Shown here in pieces: positions 13,083 to 23,824 of a stretch of DNA of 64,000 nt. The position numbers and the translations under genes are program-made. The stretch is from Oxyruncus cristatus (Eukaryota; Chordata; Aves; Passeriformes; Cotingidae), in assembly GCA_013399855.1 (NCBI GenBank), contig VXAY01001211.1, positions 186,001-250,000 of the forward strand, written 5' to 3'. Each line of letters opens with the position of its first letter. Position 1 is the stretch's first letter. Below the pieces are notes generated by a model, which saw nothing but the letters and a program-made list of their open reading frames with translations, was not told where the DNA came from and did not search any database.

Positions 13083-13470
13083 AAGAGGAGACTGAGGGGA
13101 GCCCTCATTGCAGGTCTCATGTACAACTTCCTTGTGAGCGGAAGAGAGGGGACGGACACTGATCTCTTCTCTGTAGTGACCAGTGACAGGACCAAAAGGA
13201 AGGGACTGAAGTGTGTCAGGGGAGGTTTGATATTAGATTGGATATTAGAAAAAAGGTTCTTTACCCAGAGGGTGGTTGTGCACTGGAACAGGCTCCACAG
13301 GGAAGTGGTCACAGCACCAAACCTGACAGAGTTGAAGAAGCATTTTGACAGCGCTTTCAAGCACATGGTGTGACTCTTGGGGATGGTCCTGTACAGGGTC
13401 AGGAGCTGAACTTAATGATCCTTGTGGGTCCCTTCCAACTTGACAAATTCTGCTATTCTGTGATTCTGTT
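13083..13470 (+). mobile_element. CR1 LINE 3' end, + arm of an inverted pair
   Basis: Typical CR1 3' region: 'gtgaccagtgacaggac', 'ggaggtttgatattagattggatatt', 'cccagagggtgg', 'ggaacaggct', 'atgatccttgtgggtcccttccaac' and a tail of 'ctattctgtgattctg'. It is 5'-truncated. The open frames on both strands across it are chance frames of the non-coding 3' region. Confidence 0.9.
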
Positions 13471-13619
13471 TCTCCACCTAGGTGGGACTGCTTACCCATG
13501 TCTGAAGTCTGCTTACACAAGGTGCATTCTTGAAGCAATATTTTGCTTTTGTTCAGAGATGTTTTCAAGATAGTTAATGTACAACCAAGACCCCATGACC
13601 AGAGGCTATGAATGAGAAG

Positions 13620-13640
13620 GCACACCATCTCTCTCTCTCT
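13620..13640 (+). repeat. Short (CT)n run
   Basis: A brief 'tctctctctctctctg' run lies in the spacer between the two inverted CR1 copies. Confidence 0.7.
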
Positions 13641-13709
13641 GACCTGTCATTAGTCTTTCCAAAACACTGCAATTGTCAGATGAAACACATGAAGGAGCTG
13701 GAGAAAATT

Positions 13710-13995
13710 ACATAGAATTGCAGAATTTGCTGAGTTGCAAGGGACCCACAAGGATCATCGAGTTCAACTCCTTGCCCTGCACAGGACCATCCCCAAGAGT
13801 CACACCATGTGCCCAAGATTATCATCTAAATGCCTCTTGAACTCTTGATCAGGTTTGGTGCTGTGACCACTTCCCTGGGGAGTCTGTTCCAGTGCCCAAC
13901 CCACATCCTGGATAACTTTTTCTTATGTCTAACCTAACCCTTCCTGACACAGCTTCATGCAGTTCCTCTGAGTCAATGAACAGTGTCTTCAGCAA
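13710..13995 (-). mobile_element. CR1 LINE 3' end, - arm of an inverted pair
   Basis: Reversed CR1 end: 'catagaattgcagaat', 'gcaagggacccacaaggatcat', 'tgcacaggaccatccccaag', 'gactctgttccagtgcc'-like text. Its reverse complement matches the copy at 13083-13470 closely, including 'cacatggtgtgactcttggg' and 'tgatccttgtgggtccctt', so both belong to the same subfamily. Confidence 0.9.
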
Positions 13996-13999
13996 ATAC

Positions 14000-15400
14000 C
14001 TTGGGGGTGATCTTTGGTGATACGGTTTAAAAAAAAAAAAAAAAAAGTCAGGAATCTCTCTAGAGGAGCAGCTTCATGGAGTTTTCCCTGTCCCAGAGGA
14101 CAATCTAACCTCTCTGGCAATCAAGCAGTGCTTTTTGCAGACAACCAGGACACCAGGCAGTACTCCTGTGAGTTAACAGAAATCAATAGCTCCACAAACC
14201 AAAGGAAGTCCAGTTGGCTCTAAATTTGCATGAGGTTACTGACTTACCAAACTCAAGGGTTTATAAGCACAAAGTTCATACCTGTTATCAATACTAGAGC
14301 CAGAGGCTTTGAGGGAAGGTCTAATGATTACTGCAGCTTTCTGTGGACCCAGGCATCCTGTACTGCCTTTTAAATACAGGTTGATCTAGCAATTGATCCA
14401 AAATGCTTCTGTGCATACTAGCAATTTGTTTCTAAGTCATTCTGTGTGTGAAGATACACTGGAAAACTTCCAAATGCAAAGAGTTGGGAAACTCAAGTTT
14501 GTTTGTGTTTTTGTTTGTTTGTTGTTTAATTAGTTGTTTGTTTGTTTGTTTGTTTTTTCATTTAGAGACAAGAAATTTTAACAATTCAAAAGCACTCTAG
14601 GGATGCTGGATGTAATTCCTCTATCTAACCATAATGCAGATGTCTACATCTCAGGCAGTCTCCCAGGAATCTCCTCTGTGGAGAGAAATAGACTTTGAAA
14701 GATGTGTTTCAGTTCATCCTAATGTGGCTGCCCGCAGAGGATGGGTGAAACATGCTCTGAAAGTGTCTGTGCCACCACCCTGATGATGAGAGAAGGCTTC
14801 AAGATGTATACACCGTACATGTCTAAAACTGAGATGAATTCCACTTGCTGTGCTTACAGTTTTGGCCAGATTAGTCACCAGTTCCAGGTCAGCAGAGATT
14901 TGTTTACAAGACAGTGTATCCCATATTTTATATTCCCCTCTGAAATTGTATTCTCTTGAGCAAACATCAAAGTTGTGAAACATCCCTTCTTTAACACAAA
15001 TGATATAACCATGGTGTATATCAATGAATGTACTAAAGAAAGACACTGGAAAAAATATCCACAAAAATATTATCTCTAAGGATTAGCCAAATTAAAAAAC
15101 AAGCAAACAAAGACACATCAAAGTCCAAAACATGTTAATTAACACCCTTAAATATTTACAAATCCTTAGGAAAGAGACAGCAAGAGAAAAGATGAAAAGT
15201 CTACTACTCTTATTTTGGATTAAAAAATTAAAATAGAAAGGGTAAAAAAACAAAGAAGGAATTTAATTCCTCGTGTAATTAAGTAATAAAATATTAAAAG
15301 TTCTCTAGAAATTATTTTACTTGAGGTTATAATTTATAGGTATGATCTCAAATTCTACACTAATTTATATATGTTCAGCTATGCTTAATACAACTATTTT
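14000..15400. other. Unique DNA with GTTT-rich microsatellite; no gene confirmed
   Basis: A (GTTT)n tract lies at 14499-14555 and a poly-A at 14028-14046. A 116-codon minus-strand frame (15064-14714) and a 72-codon + frame (14741-14959) cover the same stretch. Neither has motifs or splice context that I recognise. Confidence 0.4.
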
Positions 15401-15401
15401 G

Positions 15402-15462
15402 TTTGATAATAATTTGTCTTTAATGTTTGATAATAATTTGTCTTTAATATTTGATAATAATG
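15402..15462. repeat. 24-bp tandem repeat, about 2.5 units
   Basis: The unit begins 'tttgataataatttgtc' and starts at 15402 and 15426, with a third partial unit at 15450. The first two units differ only in the last base. Confidence 0.9.
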
Positions 15463-15861
15463 TTGTTTAAGTGTGTAATTAATTTTTGTTCCAGACACTC
15501 TGATCATGTGCAATTCCAGTGCTACATAAATGGTTGATGTCAATTTGTCATCTGAGCTGATGTGAACAGAAAACACTGAAAAACCTCCCTGTGTTCAAAA
15601 ATCATGAGTCAGATATGTGAAAACCATAAGTTCTGAAATTACTATCTAACATAAATACATAGGATACATTTTGCAACGTTGCATGAAAATCCATTTGTTT
15701 GTATGTGTGATTAAAACTGCTAAAAGGAGAATTATCTCCACTGAAGCCTGTATGAACTGTCCATAGCCCTAGGCTGTCTTCAAACACAAAGAAAAGAATA
15801 CATCACTCACCTGGCTGTTTTTAGGAGTTGTTTTTCCTGCTTCAGCCAGGATCTGCTCTGA

Positions 15862-16190
15862 GGGGTGACCTCATTACTCCCTACAGCTACTGAGGAGAAG
15901 TGGAGAGGGAGATGCTGAACTCTTCATGGTATCCAGTGATAGGATGTGTGGGATTAGTTTAAAGCTGCACAAGGAGAGGTTCAGACTGAACATTGGGAAT
16001 CATTTCTTTATTGAGAGGGTGGTCAAAGAGTGGAACAGGCTTCCTAGAGAAGTGGTCAATGCCACAGGCCTGTCAATGTTTACAAGGCATTTGCACAATG
16101 CCCTTAACAACATTCTTTAACGTGGTCAGCCCTGAATTGGTCACACAGTTGGACTTGATGATCTTTGTAGGTCCCCTCCCACTGAAATAT
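15862..16190 (+). mobile_element. CR1 LINE 3' end with pentanucleotide tail
   Basis: Opens at the common CR1 text 'aggggtgacctcatt', then 'ccagtgataggat', 'gagaggttcagactgaac', 'gagtggaacaggcttcc', and closes with 'ggacttgatgatctttgtaggtcccctcccac'. It is followed directly by a (TCTAT)n array instead of the more usual 8-bp CR1 tail. The two short + frames inside are non-coding remnants. Confidence 0.88.
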
Positions 16191-16268
16191 TCTATTCTAT
16201 TCTATTCTATTCTATTCTATTCTATTCTATTCTATTCTATTCTATTCTATTCTATTCTATTCTATTCT
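16191..16268 (+). repeat. (TCTAT)15 microsatellite
   Basis: Fifteen perfect TCTAT units run without interruption from 16191 to 16265 and end in TCT. The array grew from the 3' tail of the adjoining CR1. It encodes a meaningless SILFY-type repeat in one frame. Confidence 0.97.
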
Positions 16269-16269
16269 C

Positions 16270-17325
16270 ATGAAGCCCCTCTTGTTTCCAGCAATGCTTT
16301 TCTGCTCCGTCACTGTGGCACTGCTAACGTCACCCTGCCCTACACCATTCCTTCCTCTGCTGTCTGTCATCCATCCCTGCATCCATTAAGAAACTAATGA
16401 TGCTGAACTGTTGCAATATTTAAATTGTGTTAAATAATGTCTGGCACATACATGGAAAAACAAAGAAACTGGCTGTTATTTAAATGAGGCAAAGTCCTAT
16501 GGGGACAAATCTCTGAACGTGTAACTTGAGATCACAAATGAACACACTTACGTAAGCCGAGTGGAAGTTTAAGTTATATGCATTTTCTGTGATTTGAGTT
16601 CGCAATTTAAACATCTTAATACATTTTTAATATGCAAGTCAGAAAAACGGAGTGTGGAGCAAAGCAAACTACTGGATTTTGTATAATACAACCTATATTC
16701 TAGATAAAGATGCAGTACCCAAGGATGCTTCAAACAAGATGTTCCCCACATGATTTTTTTGGGCACATGCACACAAAAGCACAATTATTTATCTAAATGA
16801 TGTGTGTATGAAACAGTGTTGTTCAGACATCTTTTAATTCATATGGCAAGGTGGTATACAGAAAAGGAAAGGAAAACAAATTTTACCTCTACAAAAGAAA
16901 ACTAAGAATCTTTAATATTGTAGATATGTAAGTGTATGTATATGAATATATAATTAACATAATACTTACCAAAATATCAGCCTCACTTGATTGCATCTCA
17001 GGTTGGTTGTCGGCCGTTGAAGCATCTTTAGAAAACATGTAAATGTGTAAAATGATACAATTTGGCCCTGCTTTCCTTCACAATTAGGTTTTGATTACAC
17101 CACAACTTTCAGCAGAGATGTGACACATCAAAAACATTTTAAATTCCATTGATGACAGAGCATAAGTGGTTGCTCCAGGCTAGCTGCTCCTGGGAAAAAC
17201 ATGGCACGTTTTTATGTGTTTTCGTTGTGCATATTCTTCAGCAAGTGATCTAAACCATAGCTCAATCCAGCTAGGAGCTAACACCTATTCCATTTAAGAA
17301 TTCCAGTTGCTTAGCCAAAACATCA
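16270..17325. other. Unique AT-rich DNA, no gene seen
   Basis: No exon-like frame or recognised repeat in this stretch. Confidence 0.4.
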
Positions 17326-17327
17326 TT

Positions 17328-17388
17328 GGTTGGACTTGATCTAAGAGGTCTTTTCAAACCTTTAAAATTCTATGATTCTATAATTACA
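17328..17388 (+). mobile_element. Very short CR1 LINE 3' terminus
   Basis: Only the last part of a CR1 remains: 'attggttggacttgatctaagaggtctttt' followed by 'aattctatgattctata'. Such extreme 5' truncation is normal for CR1. Confidence 0.75.
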
Positions 17389-17389
17389 A

Positions 17390-18417
17390 TATTCACTACA
17401 GGTCATCTCTTAACATTTGTTTGCTTGTATTGTGTTAAGTCATGACTGTTCACATTGCCAAACAGCATTGTAAGGAAACAGAGGCATGATTTTACTTTTT
17501 CAATCAGTGTGTGAAATGGTGTGCCCTTTGACACAGTATTTTAAGAAAAAGTGAGAAGAGGTTTAATATGCTTGACAAAAACCTGTGCTTTCTGTGCTTT
17601 GTCTCATAAAAAATAGAAGTATTTATGTGGAAATGGCCCAATAATTTTTAGTGAGTAGAGTCTTTCTAGTCTGTCACTCTCCTAGGATTCTTTACAGTCA
17701 AAGAGCTTTCATATTTATTTCTTTAGTTTCTCTGGAGGCAATTCTTAGCTTTTCCCCATGTTCCTCTGCTGGACCTGTTGCATTATTTCATACTGCCTTA
17801 TATTAATTTAGGACTAGAAGTTTTGACACCAGTAATGAGTTCTTTATATGTTTTTCTTATGATATTTTTTCTTTACATTAAATTTTCCCATTTTTCAAGG
17901 TTTTTTATGTTAAATCTGTTCATATGACAGTCAAGTCTGAATTATCTCCCAGTCTAGGAGGTACTGCTACTTTGCAAATATCTCTTTTAATTCTTAGAAA
18001 AAGACAGGCAGCTTTGTTCCGACATGCATAACACTGTTGTACACTTCACATGTGAAGTAAGGAATTCGATTTACTTCCTTTCCTACTGTTTGCTGCCATC
18101 ACAGAACTTTTATGGGAATAAATACGGTTCTGTTTATCTGGAAAATACCAAGATATGTGTTGATGTCACTGTGAAATGACAAGATGTTAAAGGATTAATA
18201 TTTTTTTCTAAAGATGTCTGCAAACACGTTATATTTGCATTTGACTTTGAAGGTATTTGTTTCTGCATTTGGTTCCACACCCTGTCCCCCGCTTCTTTCC
18301 AGGATTCAGTTATTCTTCATTATATTTACATAGTCAAAACAACGGACTTGTAACAGTAATTACATAGATTTGATCATTAAAATATTTCATTATATGTCTG
18401 ACTTCATGTAACAAGGC
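17390..18417. other. Unique AT-rich DNA, no gene seen
   Basis: Holds a perfect 16-bp palindrome (acttcacatgtgaagt, 18043-18058). No exon or repeat family was recognised. Confidence 0.4.
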
Positions 18418-18419
18418 AT

Positions 18420-18600
18420 ATGGTGCCCAGAGAAGCTGTGGCTGCCCCCATCCTTGGAAGTGTTCAAGGCGAGGTTGGACAGCACTTTGAGCAGCCTGGT
18501 CTAGAGGGAGATGTCCCTTTCCATGGTAGGGGCACAGGAACTGGGTAATATATAGGATCCCTTCCAACCAAATAGTTCTGTGATTCTGTGATTCTATGAC
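18420..18600 (+). mobile_element. CR1 LINE 3' end
   Basis: Contains 'tgcccagagaagctgtggctg', 'ccttggaagtgttcaaggc', 'tttgagcagcctggtctag' and ends in 'gggatcccttccaacc'-like text, then two ATTCTGTG-type tail units. Well preserved compared with other copies here. Confidence 0.9.
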
Positions 18601-18604
18601 TGAA

Positions 18605-21390
18605 ATTTTTATAATCCATAGAATTATTCTCCCTACCAATAGAAGTCAAAAACGATAACCACTGAAAGTTCTTGGTTGAATTAGAGTATTTGATTTGTGT
18701 ACAGAAGTTAGGCTTGAATGTGAGCATTTAGTGCAATTTTGCTTTTATTATATGATATTTGCTTTTATTCATTTCTTTAGATGACACAAAGTATAGCAAG
18801 TGCAGATAAACTTTTTTCAATGACACTTTACCTCTGGTCTCCTAATACACTGATATGTTTCAGCATCCAGGCAATTCCTCCTCTTGTAATCCACAGACTT
18901 TTTCTGTTCCTTCTATACCAGTTCCCTAAGTCCAGCTGGTACTGAGTGCACAGGTCCAGCTAGCAGCAGTGCTTGGCAGATGCGTCCAGTACACACACAT
19001 ATGCACACACACACACAAATGCTCAAACATTATATGGCCACAAGAGGCCATGAGATCAGAACAAACCAAAATCAGTACTTAATTGGTACCACATCTGGTC
19101 CAGCAGAACAACATACTCACTGGTGGATACATAGTAATGGATAGTTCCTGCTGATGGCCCTCAGACTTACGGAAATCACCTCTGTGGCCACCAGGTGCAA
19201 CTCTGGGCCAGATAAGCAAACGGACCTGCAGCCACCTTACTCTTCTCATCTCCCTTCATTCTTCCCTTCTCTGTTTTAAATCATGCCCAGAATGAGATCT
19301 AATGTGAATACACACCCTAGAAAAACTTCTGACAGTTGTATCTTTCAAATGTTAGTTTTTTTATCTCATAAACTTAGGTGAGACTGGTACAACAATCCTA
19401 TTTAAAACAACGGCATTTGCATTAGATTTCCTCTGGTTCAGGACAAGCCAAATGTTTTTGTTTTATAGTTTTATAGTAGTTCAAACACCCGAGGAAATGT
19501 GGAAAATTGTTTGAGCTTCTTGCAGAAAAAAAAAAAAATGTATATTTTTTAGCTATTCACTGCCCAAATACCTTGAAAATTTATAAGGATGTTGTTCATA
19601 ATCACAAGGAGTTTAGTAAGCACTGTTTTACCAAAGACATTTGTTAATTGTAATGTAATTTCTTTGTGAGACCACATAAAAGCTAAGGAAAATATTTTAT
19701 AGTCTGCAATCATTAGTGCTATATAGAGAATCTGAATGTTCTTTCTTCGCTACAATTATTCCTTATTTTAAAGTAGATAAATCAAGCACATATTTTAAAG
19801 AAATTATGATCATGTTAACTACAAAAGAGTTTAAAAAATACATTCCAACCATTAAAGTTAATACTTTCAGAATTATTTATATTTCTACCATTAAAAGCCT
19901 GTGCAAGGCAACACAGAGTTAAAATAAATTCCTTTATGACCAGTCACTAAATCCTTGATACACACATCATTAAAGTAAAGTATAGAAGGAAATATGTGAC
20001 TTCATCAGGAATTGAGGTCAATTAGTGACTCGTTATAAAAAAGTAGTGAAATTGATTTGTAACTCTATCTCTTCAGGGTGCTGCCATTCTGTAGAGTTAA
20101 TAATAAAATCTGAATTCTGACAAGGAGAGTCATTAAAGCACTTCATAGGCAAGAGTTATTCATTACTTTAAAACTTATTATCTCAAATTTATTCCCTTCT
20201 GCTAAAAAGATTTGTCATGTCCAATAGATTAATGATTCTGAATACGAAAGAGATAGCTGACATAAGTTGTAGTTCTCTGTGTTTTCAAGTGATTTACATG
20301 CGATCTGGGTCCTTTGTACAGTTTTTAAAAATTGCTGCTCCCAACTCTCACACCTTTATTTATTAATTTCCCTTCTAGAGTGTGGCACCACAGGGCCTGA
20401 AAGTCTCATGGTTACACTTCATAAAGAACTTAGAATGTACTATATTTCAATTGGTTTTATTTCACTTGCATTTATATTTAAAAATAGTCAATCTATTTAA
20501 TTTATTATCAGCTTAAATATATCAGGAAAACTCTCTTTTCATCTCTCTGTCTATCTGTCTGCCTAAGAAAGCATTTGCTAAGTAAGAGTAGTAAGATTTT
20601 AGTGATTTTTTTAGCCCTGAATTGTAAAAGTTTAAACTCTGCTTGGTGCTTGTTTATGACTTCTCCCTAATTATCTGTCTAGAATGAAACTTGTAAGAAA
20701 ACAAAAAATAAAATTCTATTTAAGCAGAAATTAGCCAAAACTCTGCAACTTTTGTGAAAAGTTTGGATAACACACTTACAGAGAATTAAAAAATTACTGG
20801 TCAAAAGTGCTCAAACAGTTTTCTGTTTAGCACAATTGCATTGCATTATATCATTCTGTAATGCTTGATTTTTTCCTACTATAATAATATTTCATGCTGG
20901 AAGTTTGGCTTGTCATTTCTATTTGTTTATTCATCATGGAGAATGTTTACAGTCTTTTAATACTCCTAACTAATGAATGATAGTTTGTTCAGGAAAGGTG
21001 AACGGCTTTAACACTCACAATTTGCATTTAATTTTTGCTGGTAAACAGATTGGTTACAGTGATAGCCCATTTCTAGTGAGACTGTGTATGTAACAGAGCA
21101 GGGAGACAATGAAAAATGTTTTTTCCCTTAAAATTCCCCCAAATGCACTGTGTGTGCATGACGAGAATAAGTTCACTGCAGAACGGCGTGGTGTCAGTCT
21201 TTGAGGAGTGCTTTGGGTTGCTCTCAAGACCTGCTTGACTGCACAAATGTGCAATGAACACGAAAGGCCATGATCTGCAATTTCCAAAGCTCCAGCACCA
21301 TGGCTATGAGGTTGGGAAGAGAAGGGGGAATCACTGTTCTACAGATATAAACATCAGCTATGTCAGCACGGGAAAGATCTAGACCTGTAG
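18605..21390. other. Unique AT-rich DNA with a (CA)n tract, no gene seen
   Basis: A short (CA)n microsatellite lies at about 18990-19017. Short frames in this stretch show no known motif. No other repeat family was recognised. Confidence 0.4.
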
Positions 21391-21394
21391 GATT

Positions 21395-21855
21395 GAGTCC
21401 AGAAGAGACAATGAAGATGTTTAGAGGGCTGGAGCACCTCTACTATAAGGACAGGCTGGGAGAGTTGGAGTTGTTTGGCATGGAGAAGAGAAGGCTCTGG
21501 GGAGACCTGCTACCACCTTCCATTACCTAAAGGGTAATACAAGAGAGCTGGAGAGGGACTTTCAGAAAGGGCATGTGGTTATACGACAAGTGGGAACAGC
21601 TTTAAACTGAAAGAGAGTAGGTTTAGATTGGATATTAGGAAGAAATTCTTTATGGTGTGGGTGGTGGGTGTTTCAGGAGACAATTTGCTCAGAAAAACTG
21701 TCGTTACCCCATCCCTGGAAATGTTCAATGCCAGGTTGAATGGGGCTTTGACCAATCTGGTCTAGTGGGTGACATCCTGTCTAGTGAGTGGTGGGGGAGC
21801 TGGAGTTAGATCACCTTCAGTGTCCCTTTCAACCCAAACTATTCTATGAATCTAC
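21395..21855 (+). mobile_element. CR1 LINE 3' end
   Basis: Longer CR1 3' region: 'agggctggagcacctctac', 'ggacaggctgggagagttgg', 'gagaagagaaggctctgggg', 'tttagattggatattaggaag', 'ggtctagtgggtgacatcct' and a terminal 'gtccctttcaacccaaactattctatg'. It is 5'-truncated. Confidence 0.92.
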
Positions 21856-21859
21856 AATT

Positions 21860-23765
21860 TTCACAAATCTCGTGCTGGAGAGCACCAATGGAAATATAAA
21901 CCATACCAAAAATTAGAATCAAAGGCAGAAAGAAAACAGTCAGGTGAGGTGCAGAGTTCGACAGACTCAACAGGCCTGACTAACACAACTCTCTGGAGGA
22001 AGGAAATAGGACCTATTTTTAGAAGCAAGGCTTGGTAATGTGGCAAGGTAGGAGATTCTAGCACATGCTAAACTCAGATTCATCACAGATAATAATCCCT
22101 GAAAACCTATCCTACTATAGCAATGGACTGTATTTCTTCATCATGGTCTATGCACCGTACTGCTATCTGTATGAGGGTGTGTGTGGGTAGGTTTGCATTT
22201 CTACATGTGCATCTGAGGGCTGAGTTGTCCAAACGTGATGTTTAGAGTCTTTTATCTGGTCTGCTTATCTCTATGCTAGGGATGCAGGCAGACATCTTTG
22301 TGGACCACTACCTTAGGGCCAGAAAATTGTGTATGTTTGACTGCTTCCACTAGCTGGCCGTAAATATTCCACACTGTTTTGTGAAAGTTGTCACAAAGAA
22401 TAAACAAGATTTTGGGAGAAATGGTCCCCCTGTGCTATGATGCCTGAGTACAGCTTCCTCTTACACCTTTCATGAAGAGTGATTGCATTTACTGCTTTCC
22501 TATTTTTTTTTTTCTGCTGTTTGTTTCAGCTCAGCACGATTTTAGTAGCTTCTCACATGCTATTTTACTAACTTTTACTTGCAATCAAGCATGTATATCC
22601 CAGGCCACATCTAGAACATGCAAAGCTGGTTACTTATAGTGAACATAGGAAAATTCTGAAGGCTCATTACAGTTAGAGTCGAATTTTAGTGCAACAAATC
22701 CTGGTTATAGCACACTGGGTTTTTTAAAACAGTCCTGGGCAAAAAGAATCAGCTTTTTTCTTTCTTTTCATAGGTGATTAGTTCTGTTTGAATGAAAACT
22801 TATTACTAGATGATCCAAGAACAGTAACGTATTTTTCTTCTGTCTTTCCCAGCTTGATGGATTTAGGATGTCTCTTTTGTGAGTGTGATTTCTGATTAAT
22901 TTTTGAATCTTGGTCTTAATGTGAATCAATCTCTGTGTAAGTATAGTAAATCTGTTCATGTCACATAAGATTGCTGTTCCATTATTCTTCTGCAGCAACT
23001 TTTCCTCTTACTCTGATCACCCAAACAAAACAACACTTCAGGACTGTAAAAATGCATTATACAGGGGTTTATATTCAAGAGGTAAGTGGCATACTTAAAT
23101 AGCTCAGCAGATTTTCAGTTTCAGTGAGACAGAATAGTTTTTGTACACTTTTACATGGGTAGTCCTAGCATGGAAGATTTTTTTTTTCAGAGTACTTTCT
23201 TTCTTTGAAGAAACCTTATTCTTAAAATATTAGTCCCTGTACTACCTTGAGCCTTATTATTAAAAAATAAGACGATACTCAAAAGCAGTAACTTTCCCAT
23301 GTCACTGGTAAATCTGCAGGGAGCAGATTTCCAAGCACTCAGAACATCTTGGAACGAATGTGACCTGGAGGTATTGCCTCTCAAAGAAAGTTACAGCAGA
23401 ATAAGAAGAATATATAGAAAGTACACTGCCAGTTCCCTATAAACAGCTTGTGCGGATGTTGCCATCTGACACTAAGGAAGTGTTTGGGTGACTTTTTTTG
23501 TAGATATAAACCACCCCTTTTAAATTGCATACAGACGTAATAATGTAATACTTTCATGGTTGCACTGTAAGCATCCTCCATATCCTTTATTTCCACAGTT
23601 TGATCTCTGTCCTTTCTCTTGTGCTAATATTTCTAACGCAAAAGTTACTGTTAAGTTTGCAATAAACTGAAATTTTTGACTAGAACAAGTCTTCAAACCT
23701 CCACTTGTTATGATTGTCTGTGGAGAATAGATGTACACTAAGGAGAAACTAATTATTTTTAAAAT
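21860..23765. other. Unique AT-rich DNA, no gene seen
   Basis: No exon-like frame or repeat family was recognised. Confidence 0.4.
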
Positions 23766-23770
23766 GTTTG

Positions 23771-23822
23771 TATACATATAATATGTATATAAACATATAT
23801 ATACATGTTTATATATATGTTT
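23771..23822. repeat. Double AT-rich palindrome, cruciform-prone
   Basis: Two adjacent perfect inverted repeats: 9-bp arms around one base (23771-23789), and 12-bp arms around an 8-base loop (23791-23802 with 23811-23822). All stems are TA/CA-type. This is sequence-level structure; function is unknown. Confidence 0.85.
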
Positions 23823-23824
23823 AC

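Noticed and set aside
13037..13628. Open frames of 98-127 codons on both strands
   Set aside because: They lie largely over a non-coding CR1 3' region, and no protein family motif is visible.
14714..15064. 116-codon minus frame overlapping a 72-codon plus frame
   Set aside because: No family motif, no splice or promoter context that I could support.
16191..16268. Repetitive SILFY-type peptide frame
   Set aside because: It is only the translation of the (TCTAT)n microsatellite.
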